Shown in pieces: positions 17,734 through 26,134 of a stretch of DNA of 45,192 nt; the stretch's first letter is position 1; every line of letters starts with the position of its first letter. Both the position numbers and the translations under genes were made by a program. Source of the stretch: Lachnospiraceae bacterium (GTDB lineage: Bacteria; Bacillota; Clostridia; Lachnospirales; Lachnospiraceae); NCBI GenBank assembly GCA_900770785.1, contig CAAGLJ010000189.1, positions 1-45,192 of the forward strand, given 5' to 3'. The notes below the pieces were generated by a model. The model did not search any database, was not told where the DNA came from, and saw only the letters and a program-made list of their open reading frames with translations.

Positions 17734-18177
17734 ATGATGAAATATGTTAAAAGAGTTTTCGCCCTGGAGCAGAGCCGCTTTATTGCAGTGGGAATCATGA
17801 ATACCCTGATTGGGGCAGCAGCCATGTTTATTGCCTACAATGTATTTCATATGGGCTACTGGCTGTCCAGTGCCATGGATTATATTATCGGCAGTATTTT
17901 CAGTTATTTTGCCAATAAGTATTTTACGTTTAAAGCAGAAAAAAAATCCGCAGGGGAGGTAATTCGGTTTGCGGTCAATATCCTGGTCTGCTATGGACTG
18001 GCCTATGGCATTGCCCAGCCTGCTGTGGACCTGGCATTGACAGATATAGAATTATCTGTCTCTGTCTTTGAGCAGATCAGCATGCTCTTTGGAATGTGTA
18101 TCTTCGTTGTGCTGAATTATTTTGGACAGAAGTTTTTTGTATTTAGGAAACCGCAGCCTGCAGGGGAGGAAGGATGA
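17734..18177 (+). CDS. GtrA-family membrane protein
   Basis: The 147-residue protein has four hydrophobic segments. It opens with SRFIAVGIMNTLIGAAAMFIAYN, and SYFANKYFTFKAE is the typical GtrA signature (the Y-x-x-N-K-Y-F-T-F block). The end, MCIFVVLNYFGQKFFVFRK, is also family-like. GtrA proteins are thought to flip polyprenyl-phosphate sugars for serotype-converting glucosylation or related decoration. Here it follows two GT2 enzymes and an aminotransferase and precedes a large polytopic protein, making a GtrA/GtrB/GT-C-like set. The start may be ATG 17734 or ATG 17737. It overlaps the next gene by four bases. Confidence 0.9.
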   Translation: MMKYVKRVFALEQSRFIAVGIMNTLIGAAAMFIAYNVFHMGYWLSSAMDYIIGSIFSYFANKYFTFKAEKKSAGEVIRFAVNILVCYGLAYGIAQPAVDLALTDIELSVSVFEQISMLFGMCIFVVLNYFGQKFFVFRKPQPAGEEG

Positions 18178-19703
18178 AAGGACTGAACAAGGAAAAAATC
18201 AGCCTGTTGGTTATTATCGTATTGATTGCCATCGGCTTTGGGGCAACCGTATGTGCCAATATTTTTCATTATACCTATCATTTGAATGCGGACATCGCAT
18301 CCGAAGGAGTCCTGGCCAGACTAATTTGGGAGAGTAAAGAATGGGTTCCCCGCAGCTGGTATGTGGCCGCGGAAACCAGAGTTTTTGATACAGCTAATCT
18401 AGCCGCTTTGCTCTACGGGATAAGCCGAAATATGGTATTTTCAATGGGCTTATCCTGCGTGCTTTTATCTGTGGGAATTTTGGCAAGCGGATACTATCTT
18501 ACTTCCTGTTTAAAGCTGCAGCCTGTAAGTCGGGCTTTGTTCTTACTGGTCTGTGTAATATTACCCAATAACTTTATGATTTTAGAGTTGATGTATCTGT
18601 ATGCCAGCTACTATGCTCCCCACACCATAGTCCTGTTTATCACCCTTGGAATATATGCCAAAGGGTTGGAGGGAAAATTCAGTTTGCCTGCTGCTTCCAC
18701 AGGGATTCTTCTGGAATTTATGCTGGGTGTGCAAAGTGTCAGAGGAATTCTGATTATAGCCGGGCCGGTTATGGCGGTTGAGGTGTTTCGGAATCTTTAT
18801 CTGTTTTACTGCAAAAGACGACCATCAAAGGGAGATATTCGTCTGCTCATCTGGAGTATCCTACTGGTGGCAGCAGGATTTCTGGGAGGCCTTTTGCCCT
18901 TTTCCATAGGACAGGATATTTCCCGAAATATACGGAAGGCACCACAGAAGCTGTGGGATCAGATACTTCCGGATATTTTTAAGGCAATCGGCTTTCAGGA
19001 TGCCAGAGGAATAGAAGGGGTATTTTTGGCTGGCATATATGCCATACTGGCCGTGGGGATCTGTATTCTGCTGATAAAGCTTTTTCGTAAGCAGAAAATC
19101 AGTGCAAAAGAATGGATTCTTATGGTATTGGTGGCAGGCCCCATGGCGGCAGCGTTCATTCTAACCTTTACTACGGTAGGCAGCTCAGGGCGCTACTTTT
19201 ATGGATTTATTTTGGCAGCGGCGTTGGCGGTGGCACTTTTGTGGGAAAGAAAAAACGACCTGTTGCGGTATGGCTGTATGATTCTGCTGTGGGGCATATT
19301 TATTTTACATTTTAACAAGGTATATGCTCCTGTTTTGCAAAGTGAAGAGCCGCCCCGTAATGATATCAGCCGGGTGGTGGAGTATTTGGAAGGAAAAGGT
19401 TACGAACAGGGCTATGCCACCTTTTTACAGGCCAATACCATGACGATGTACGCCAATGGAAGAATCCGGGTGGCAGCAGTGGATCAGCCGGCCAGGATGA
19501 ATGTCTGTAAGTGGATGACCAGTACGGACTGGTATGTGCCTAATATGGATTTTGAAGAAAAAACGGCCTATATTGTGACGGAGCATGAGCTGGAAGGCTT
19601 TCAGAGCTTCTTAGAAGAGCATAAGGATACGGTTTGGGAAGAAACGAAGATTGGCAATTATTATATCTATGGCTCAGACTATAACTATTCCACATTGGAA
19701 TAG
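18174..19703 (+). CDS. Polytopic membrane protein, probable GT-C-type glycosyltransferase
   Basis: The protein has 509 residues and about ten to eleven membrane segments followed by a soluble C-terminal domain of roughly 100 residues. The first external loop has HLNADIASEGVLARLIWESKEWVP, an acidic motif in the position of the catalytic aspartate of GT-C enzymes (GT39/GT83-like). I do not recognise an exact family. It starts inside the gtrA-like gene (ATGA overlap), which suggests it uses the polyprenyl-phosphate sugar flipped by that protein, decorating the polysaccharide or another surface polymer outside the membrane. The role is inferred from topology and context. Confidence 0.7.
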   Translation: MKGLNKEKISLLVIIVLIAIGFGATVCANIFHYTYHLNADIASEGVLARLIWESKEWVPRSWYVAAETRVFDTANLAALLYGISRNMVFSMGLSCVLLSVGILASGYYLTSCLKLQPVSRALFLLVCVILPNNFMILELMYLYASYYAPHTIVLFITLGIYAKGLEGKFSLPAASTGILLEFMLGVQSVRGILIIAGPVMAVEVFRNLYLFYCKRRPSKGDIRLLIWSILLVAAGFLGGLLPFSIGQDISRNIRKAPQKLWDQILPDIFKAIGFQDARGIEGVFLAGIYAILAVGICILLIKLFRKQKISAKEWILMVLVAGPMAAAFILTFTTVGSSGRYFYGFILAAALAVALLWERKNDLLRYGCMILLWGIFILHFNKVYAPVLQSEEPPRNDISRVVEYLEGKGYEQGYATFLQANTMTMYANGRIRVAAVDQPARMNVCKWMTSTDWYVPNMDFEEKTAYIVTEHELEGFQSFLEEHKDTVWEETKIGNYYIYGSDYNYSTLE

Positions 19704-19717
19704 GCAAAGGGGGTTGC

Positions 19718-20788
19718 ATGAAAAGCACGTGTCTTTTGGAAGGGAAGGAAAAGAAAAAGGTACTGATGATTGGTCCGGCGAGGACGGTTAGAGGGGGCGT
19801 TTCAGCGGTGGTAAATAATTATTACGAAGCCGGGCTGGACAGGCAGGTCTGCCTTCGCTATATTGCTACTATGGAAGACGGGAGCCGGATTCATAAGTTG
19901 ATAGTGGCGCTGAAAGCAGTATTGATATTTTCCCGATGCGTTAAGGATTATGATATCATTCATGTGCATATGGCTTCGGATACCAGTATTTACCGAAAAA
20001 TGATTTTTATTTGGATTGCCGTATGGCGAAAAAAGAAGATTATTATTCATCAGCATGGCGGGAATATTAAGGAGTTTTATTTTCATCAGTGCAGTCCCAA
20101 AAAACGGGAGCGAATCAGACAGACTCTAAAGCAGGCAAAGAAGCTTTTAGTAATTGCTCCATATTTACAGGATATTTTTGAGCAGATTGTGGATAAGGAT
20201 AAGATTATTTTTCTTCCCAATGCCATTTCCATACCGGAAGCGGTGAAAAAAGACTATCATCAGCAAAAGCTTTTATTTTTAGGCAGACTTTGCGAAGAAA
20301 AAGGAATAGGTGAGCTGCTTGAAGCCTGTGAAGAGCTGCATCAGGAGTTTGGGGGCATGGAACTATATCTTGGCGGTACATGGGAAGATTCCGTTTTAAA
20401 ACAAAAGGCGGATGAATTAGGAGAGTGGGTACATCAGTTAGGATGGATTGGGCCGGATGAAAAGGATAAAATTCTGAAAGAATGCAATATTTTTCTGCTG
20501 CCCTCCTACTTTGAAGGCCATCCTGTATCCCTTCTGGAAGGAATGGCCTATGGCTGTGCCTGTATAGCTACGGATATTGGTGGTGTGTTACAGATGCTTG
20601 AGCATGGAGAAGATGGACTGGTGGTACCGGTGAAGGATACCGCAGCCTTAAAACAGGCGATAAAAGCCTGTTTGCAGGACAGTGAGCTTCAGAAGAAGCT
20701 GGGAAGTGCCGCAGCCGAAAGAATCAGAGAACAGTATGATATACAGCAGAATATACAAAGACTGATAGGGATTTACGAATCAGTATGA
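19718..20788 (+). CDS. Glycosyltransferase family 4
   Basis: This 356-residue GT-B enzyme has KKVLMIGPARTVRGGVSAVVNNYY with the N-terminal glycine loop. IIHVHMASDTS, HQHGGNIKEFY, FLPNAISIPEA and LLFLGRLCEEKGIGELLEA follow, then the donor-binding E-x7-E motif in PSYFEGHPVSLLEGMAYG. This is the retaining GT4 arrangement and it is probably cytosolic or membrane-peripheral. It lies 14 bases after the GT-C-like gene and 39 bases before the GtrB-like gene. The start at ATG 19718 has a GGGGGTTGC site upstream. The sugar and linkage are not deducible. Confidence 0.93.
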   Translation: MKSTCLLEGKEKKKVLMIGPARTVRGGVSAVVNNYYEAGLDRQVCLRYIATMEDGSRIHKLIVALKAVLIFSRCVKDYDIIHVHMASDTSIYRKMIFIWIAVWRKKKIIIHQHGGNIKEFYFHQCSPKKRERIRQTLKQAKKLLVIAPYLQDIFEQIVDKDKIIFLPNAISIPEAVKKDYHQQKLLFLGRLCEEKGIGELLEACEELHQEFGGMELYLGGTWEDSVLKQKADELGEWVHQLGWIGPDEKDKILKECNIFLLPSYFEGHPVSLLEGMAYGCACIATDIGGVLQMLEHGEDGLVVPVKDTAALKQAIKACLQDSELQKKLGSAAAERIREQYDIQQNIQRLIGIYESV

Positions 20789-20827
20789 AGCAAAGAAATT
20801 GTGGCTTGTACAAAATAGAGGATGAAC

Positions 20828-21775
20828 ATGATACCTGTTTTATATATTGTAGTACCCTGTTATAATGAGGAAGAAGTGCTGCCCATTACCGGAAAGCTGT
20901 TTCAGGAGAAAATAGAGCAGCTGGTGAAGCAGGAGAGAGTATCTCCTGAGAGCAGGGTTTTATTGGTAAATGATGGAAGCAAGGACAGAACCTGGCAGAT
21001 TATTTGTGATATGGCAGACAGAACGGAATGTGTGGAGGGTATTTCCTTAAGCAGAAACCGGGGGCATCAGAATGCTGTTTTGGCAGGATTGATGGAGGCT
21101 AAGGATAAATGTGACATTACCGTCACTATTGACTGTGATGGTCAGGATGATGTTAATGCCATAGACCGGATGGTGGAGGAATACCTTGGAGGATGCGAAA
21201 TAGTCTATGGTGTCCGCTGCAAGAGGGATACAGATACTTTTTTTAAAAGGATGACGGCGGAAGGCTTCTACAGGCTGCTGAAATGGTTCGGGGCTGAGGT
21301 AGTATATAATCATGCAGACTATCGTCTCCTTTCCTCCAGAGTGTTGCAGGAGTTAGCACAATTTAAGGAAGTGAACATTTATCTGCGCGGGATGATCCCG
21401 CTGGTAGGCTTTAAAAGTACCTGTGTATATTATGAGCGTGATGAAAGAAAGGCGGGAAAAAGCCATTATCCATTAGGAAAAATGGTAGCCCTGGCTTTTG
21501 ATGGAATTACCAGTTTAAGCATCAGGCCAATCCATATGATTATGGGGCTGGGACTGTTCATTGCGGCCCTCAGCTTTATGGGGGCAATCTGGTCGGTTGT
21601 GATGTATTTTACGGGCAATACCGTCAGTGGCTGGGCAAGTATGACCTGTCTGATTTGCTTCCTTGGAGGAATACAATTGATCTGTTCGGGAGTTCTGGGT
21701 GAATACATAGGAAAAATATATATGGAAAGTAAGGCCAGACCCAGATTCATTATCAGTGATAGGACTTATGAATAA
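20828..21775 (+). CDS. GT2 polyprenyl-phosphate glycosyltransferase (GtrB/YkcC-like)
   Basis: This 315-residue membrane enzyme has a GT2 domain with LYIVVPCYNEEEVLP, LVNDGSKDRTW, LSRNRGHQNAVLAGL and the metal motif TIDCDGQDD (D102, D104). NHADYRLLSSRV, YLRGMIPLVGF and ERDERKAGKSHYPLGKMVALAFDGI are diagnostic of the GtrB/ArnC group, as is the pair of C-terminal membrane helices. It would load a sugar on undecaprenyl phosphate at the inner face. The in-frame ATG 20822 has no room for a ribosome site, while AGAGG lies six bases before ATG 20828, so 20828 is preferred. The large membrane protein downstream is the natural partner that would use the product. Confidence 0.94.
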   Translation: MIPVLYIVVPCYNEEEVLPITGKLFQEKIEQLVKQERVSPESRVLLVNDGSKDRTWQIICDMADRTECVEGISLSRNRGHQNAVLAGLMEAKDKCDITVTIDCDGQDDVNAIDRMVEEYLGGCEIVYGVRCKRDTDTFFKRMTAEGFYRLLKWFGAEVVYNHADYRLLSSRVLQELAQFKEVNIYLRGMIPLVGFKSTCVYYERDERKAGKSHYPLGKMVALAFDGITSLSIRPIHMIMGLGLFIAALSFMGAIWSVVMYFTGNTVSGWASMTCLICFLGGIQLICSGVLGEYIGKIYMESKARPRFIISDRTYE

Positions 21776-21790
21776 AGGAGACCAACCGTT

Positions 21791-24148
21791 ATGGAAAAAA
21801 GAATGGATATAAAGAATTGGATACACAGGCATTTGCTGCTTATCCTTCTGGGAATTCAGATTCTGGTTTTACTGTACTCGGTTCTGATATTTTTTCGCCC
21901 ATTATCGGTGTATTCCTTTTCCGGTAGAGAGCTGCTTTGTCCAGAGGGTATCTTTTTTGAAAATTTTTTAGGCAGTGGAAGGGATGGATATTATCTGGAT
22001 ACTTCCATGGTGCCTGAGGAGACTATGGAGAAAGAAAAGGAGGAGAGGTTTACAGTCAGCACACCTCCCATCAATTTATCCCGGGGAAGCTATGACGTCT
22101 CTATCAGCTACCAGACAGAAGAAAATCTGCATACTTACACAGCGATGGCTAAGTATAAAACTTACCATGTTGTAGGTGAAAAAGGAGAGATTGGCTTAAA
22201 TCCTTCGAGAAACAGCCAGACCTTTTCTTTTTTATCACCATTAAAAGTAGAAGATTACCAGCTGCAGGTTTCGTACAATAATGTAAGCTACTTATTTGTG
22301 GATAACATATCCATCAGAGAGACGAATTCGTGGAAAGCTCAGCAGCTATTTTGGACAGTAATATTCTGTTTTGTACTGAATGGGGTTTATTTTTATTACA
22401 GAAAGCATAAAGGAAACAGAGCTAATAAAGAGCAGCTGAGTGCTGCGGTGGTTATTGGCCTTACCGTTTTTTTATCCAGCCTTCCTCTTTTTTCCTATTA
22501 TCTTTATAATGGACATGATTTATCCGTTCATCTTGCCCGGATAGAGGGATTGAAGGAGGGGCTGCTGGCGGGACAATTTCCTGTCCGAATGCAGCATTTC
22601 TTTTTGGACGGCTATGGTTATCCCTTCTCTATTTTTTATGGGGACATATTCCTTTATTTTCCGGCAATGCTGAGAATGATTGGATTTACCGTTCAGGACA
22701 CCTATAAAATCTATCTGTTCATGGTAAATTTGGGGACATGCCTGACAGCCTATTTTGCAGGAAAGGCAATTTTCAAGGACAGAGTTTTGGGAATGGTGAC
22801 AGCCTTTTTGTATATGATGGCTCCCTATCGATTATCCTGTATGTATTTGAGGGCAGCGGTTGGAGAAGTAACGGCTATGGCTTTTTTTCCGCTGGTCATT
22901 TATGGTATTTATGGAATTTTTTCCAACGCCAGTCAGCAAAAGCAGAAGAAAAAAGGTTGGATTTATCTGGCTTTGGGCTTTTCGGGATTGATTAACTGCC
23001 ATATTATCAGTACCTTTATTGCCGCATTATTTACGGCTGTTGTCTGCCTTATTTGCTGGAAAAAAACGTTTCAAAAAGAGAATTTTATCAGCCTGCTGAA
23101 AGCAGCAGGAACGACCCTTGCCCTGTGCAGCTTCTTTTTAATCCCCTTTTTGGATTATATGCAGTTTGATGTGCGTGTTAATCATGTGGATAAAGGCGGT
23201 ATTTTTGCTTCTCATGGTGCATTCTGGGGGCAGATCTTTTCCCTCTTTCCACAGGGGTATGGAGATGCTTCTGCCATTAGTAACGGTTATGCTGACACAG
23301 TTGAAATGCCCTTTAGTATAGGGGGAGCCTTTCTGGCAGTTTTTGTCATTTTTATTTTAATAAAAATCAATTTGGAAAAAGAAAAATGTATTGTGGATAA
23401 AGTGGGAAACCTCTGTTTTGGCCTGGGGGTTTCAGCAATATTTATGTCCAGTTTTTATTTTCCCTGGGACTTTATTGAACAGCTGGGGAAGGTTTTTCAA
23501 ACCATAACCCAAAGCATCCAGTTTCCCTGGCGTTTTTTGGGTGTGGCAACAATTTGCTTATCCATAGCTGGGGCCTACACTCTTTTTCGGATAAGGAGGT
23601 TGGAGAACAGGGCACTGTATTATAGTGTATTAATGGCATACTGTCTGCTGACGATGGTTTCCGGAAGTTCATTTTTTACCAGCTACGAGGAAAATATTTC
23701 CCGGCATTATCTGGTGGACGAGAGTGATGTTTCCACTTTTGCCATTGGACTGGGAGAGTATTTGCCGGTGGGGACGGATGATTCCATGTTTGGTAATGAT
23801 ACTGTCCTGGCCGGCGGGGCAGTGGATATTCTGTCCAGTGAGAGACAGAAGGACGTTTTTTACTTTACCTGCGAGAATTTATCTGATGTCCCACAGTATG
23901 CAGATATCCCGCTGCTTAGCTACCGGGATTATGAAGCAAAAGATATCAATACCGGTATGAAACTGGAGCTGACTAAAGGAGAAGGAGAGCGAATCAGGGT
24001 AAGGCTCCCGGAATACTATGAGGGAACGATAGGGGTGCAGTTTTTAGTTCCCTGGTACTGGCATATAGGTGAACTGGTTTCTCTGGGTACTGTTTTGCTC
24101 ATGTTTTGGCAATGGGGGAAAAACAAGAGAAAAGAGGGGGGAAAATAG
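21791..24148 (+). CDS. Large membrane protein with PTPS-related (6-pyruvoyl-tetrahydropterin synthase-related) domain, GT-C-like
   Basis: The protein has 785 residues. An N-terminal helix (residues 10-35) is followed by an external domain rich in beta-type sequence (about 40-190). About a dozen membrane segments come next, then a C-terminal soluble domain and a last helix. The loop NGHDLSVHLARIEGLKEG with GQFPVRM and DGYGYPFSIFYGD matches the PF10131 family as I know it, whose members are predicted membrane glycosyltransferases. The HD pair in the first big loop is where GT-C enzymes keep their catalytic acid. It lies 15 bases after the GtrB-like gene, which could supply its polyprenyl-phosphate sugar. 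The start ATG 21791 has a good AAAGGAG site. Confidence 0.78.
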   Translation: MEKRMDIKNWIHRHLLLILLGIQILVLLYSVLIFFRPLSVYSFSGRELLCPEGIFFENFLGSGRDGYYLDTSMVPEETMEKEKEERFTVSTPPINLSRGSYDVSISYQTEENLHTYTAMAKYKTYHVVGEKGEIGLNPSRNSQTFSFLSPLKVEDYQLQVSYNNVSYLFVDNISIRETNSWKAQQLFWTVIFCFVLNGVYFYYRKHKGNRANKEQLSAAVVIGLTVFLSSLPLFSYYLYNGHDLSVHLARIEGLKEGLLAGQFPVRMQHFFLDGYGYPFSIFYGDIFLYFPAMLRMIGFTVQDTYKIYLFMVNLGTCLTAYFAGKAIFKDRVLGMVTAFLYMMAPYRLSCMYLRAAVGEVTAMAFFPLVIYGIYGIFSNASQQKQKKKGWIYLALGFSGLINCHIISTFIAALFTAVVCLICWKKTFQKENFISLLKAAGTTLALCSFFLIPFLDYMQFDVRVNHVDKGGIFASHGAFWGQIFSLFPQGYGDASAISNGYADTVEMPFSIGGAFLAVFVIFILIKINLEKEKCIVDKVGNLCFGLGVSAIFMSSFYFPWDFIEQLGKVFQTITQSIQFPWRFLGVATICLSIAGAYTLFRIRRLENRALYYSVLMAYCLLTMVSGSSFFTSYEENISRHYLVDESDVSTFAIGLGEYLPVGTDDSMFGNDTVLAGGAVDILSSERQKDVFYFTCENLSDVPQYADIPLLSYRDYEAKDINTGMKLELTKGEGERIRVRLPEYYEGTIGVQFLVPWYWHIGELVSLGTVLLMFWQWGKNKRKEGGK

Positions 24149-24149
24149 A

Positions 24150-26060
24150 ATGTTGAGGAAACAGATATCTTTGCTGAAAAATTCCTTTTTTATATTGCCG
24201 GGTGCAATCTGTACGGCTATGGCATTGGTATTGGATTTAAATGTGGGTGAAGCCCCGGAGTCGGGTATTACGAATCCCCTTTATAAAATCATTTATAAGG
24301 TGCTGGAGATTTTACAGCAGGATTTGGAAGGCAAGGGCTTTATGATTACGGTATTCACCATATTCTTTTTCTATGCCTACCACAGAGTATGGGTGATCAG
24401 ACAAAGCCGTCCTGTGGGCTTTAGTCGGCTGCTTTCGGTGATATTTTCCATAGGATATACGGCAGGAATAGGGTTTGCCTATGCCAATACCTTAAGCGTA
24501 CTTTTTGATTCTGACATCAGATTACTCAAAAGCATAATCATTTTTGTGGGGATGTATATCCTGTATCTGACGGCAATTAATGTTTTGTATGACTTTTTCC
24601 GTCAGGGAAAGGACATTTCTTTGAAGAGGGGAAAGTGGAGAGCACTGTATGAAAAGTATCCCTGGAGGTTTTGCTGGGGAATGATTATGGGGATATGGCT
24701 GGTTCATATTCTGATTCGTTATCCCGGTACAATGTCCTACGATAACTGGAACCAGTTGTCCTTCTTTTTCGGTTATCAGGCATACAGTGACTGGCAGCCC
24801 ATCTTCCATACATGGGTTTTTGGGGCGGTGATTCAGATTGGATTGTGGCTGGGCAGTGCCAATTTGGGATTATTTCTGTTTATTCTCCTTCAGTCGCTGA
24901 TTATGTCAGCGATTCTGGCATGGTCTCTGGTTTTGATGAAGAGGTGGAATGCTCCCCAGTGGCTGTCTGTCCTGACTCTGGGTATTTATTGCGTTGCACC
25001 CTATTTTGCAGGCTATGCTTCTTTCCCGATTAAAGACTATTTATATACAGCCTTCTTTCTGCTTATGCTTCTTCTCATCATGGAATGGCTGAGGGAGGGT
25101 GATACATTCTGGGGACGTAAGGGGAGTCGGATTGCCTGGATAACCTCTGCCACCCTGATGATTCTTTTCCGCAATAACGGTAAATATATTTATGTGCCCT
25201 TGATTATTCTGATGGCAATAATGGAACTTCATGGGCTGAAAAGGAAGAAACAGCAGGTAAAGGAATGGGGAACCAAAGCGATTTGCTATGCTGCTCCTTT
25301 GGTGCTGGTTATGGGAGTGACCTGGCTGATTACCGTATGCTATGATGTGCAGCACAATTCTCCCAAGGAGATGCTTTCTTTACCCTTTCAGCAAACCGCA
25401 AGATATGTGAGAGACTATGGGGATGAGGTTACCGAAGAGGAAAGAGTGGCTATTGACGGAGTGCTGCGGTATGAGCTGCTGGCTGAAGAATATTATGAAT
25501 TGACCGCTGATCCGGTGAAATCAACCTACCATGCAGAAGGAACCGGAGAATTAATTGCTTATTTCAAGGTGTGGCTGCAGCAGTTTTTTAAACATCCTCT
25601 TTGTTACGTGGAGGCTACATGGAATCAGAACTATTATCTTCTGGCCCCCAATATTGACAACATTGTACATAACAAGGATTGTAATGTGGGTGAGGAAATC
25701 ATGGTAGAGTACGGAATTTTGGATGTGATTAATTTTGAGGTACCGGACTGGATGCATGGGCTGTGTACTATTATGGTAAGCTATTATTCCCTGCTGTACA
25801 GGCTTCCCATAATCGGACTGCTTAATAATGTGGCGTTTTATGTCATGCTGATGTTGGTAATGGCAAGCTTCATGATTCAGGATAAACGAAAAAAGGAGTT
25901 GTTGGTATTTTTCCCATTGTTCCTTTCCCTTCTGATCGTTATTCTGGCTCCCCAGATACAGAATCAGCCGAGGTATGCTTTTCCTATCATTTATACTATG
26001 CCTGCGGTTGTAGCATTTTATATTCAGGGGATAAGGAGTAAAAGAAAAAAATCCACATAG
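24150..26060 (+). CDS. DUF6020-like polytopic membrane protein
   Basis: The protein is 636 residues from ATG 24150, one base after the previous stop and after an AAAGAGGGGGG site. A longer reading from 24069 would overlap the upstream gene and is rejected. It has about twelve to thirteen membrane segments. The loop RYPGTMSYDNWNQLSFFFG with SDWQPIFHTW matches the pattern of the DUF6020 family, with an acidic residue and a (W/H)xP motif resembling GT-C enzymes such as GT39/GT83. A long soluble insert near residues 430-540 precedes the last helices. The function is unknown; membrane glycosyl transfer is the likely guess from fold and locus. Confidence 0.75.
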   Translation: MLRKQISLLKNSFFILPGAICTAMALVLDLNVGEAPESGITNPLYKIIYKVLEILQQDLEGKGFMITVFTIFFFYAYHRVWVIRQSRPVGFSRLLSVIFSIGYTAGIGFAYANTLSVLFDSDIRLLKSIIIFVGMYILYLTAINVLYDFFRQGKDISLKRGKWRALYEKYPWRFCWGMIMGIWLVHILIRYPGTMSYDNWNQLSFFFGYQAYSDWQPIFHTWVFGAVIQIGLWLGSANLGLFLFILLQSLIMSAILAWSLVLMKRWNAPQWLSVLTLGIYCVAPYFAGYASFPIKDYLYTAFFLLMLLLIMEWLREGDTFWGRKGSRIAWITSATLMILFRNNGKYIYVPLIILMAIMELHGLKRKKQQVKEWGTKAICYAAPLVLVMGVTWLITVCYDVQHNSPKEMLSLPFQQTARYVRDYGDEVTEEERVAIDGVLRYELLAEEYYELTADPVKSTYHAEGTGELIAYFKVWLQQFFKHPLCYVEATWNQNYYLLAPNIDNIVHNKDCNVGEEIMVEYGILDVINFEVPDWMHGLCTIMVSYYSLLYRLPIIGLLNNVAFYVMLMLVMASFMIQDKRKKELLVFFPLFLSLLIVILAPQIQNQPRYAFPIIYTMPAVVAFYIQGIRSKRKKST

Positions 26061-26134
26061 TATTTCTATTCTTTTTATGCTATTCTGTAGAAGGCTTATA
26101 GAATGGATTATAAGGAATATCAACAGGAAACAAT

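Noticed and set aside
24069..24149. N-terminal extension of the DUF6020-like gene into the previous gene
   Set aside because: The stretch is out of frame with, and fully inside, the end of the upstream gene, while ATG 24150 follows a strong ribosome site.
25551..26123. 190-codon minus-strand open frame under the DUF6020-like gene
   Set aside because: It is antisense to a long membrane-protein gene; His/Ile-rich composition mirrors the complementary hydrophobic codons.
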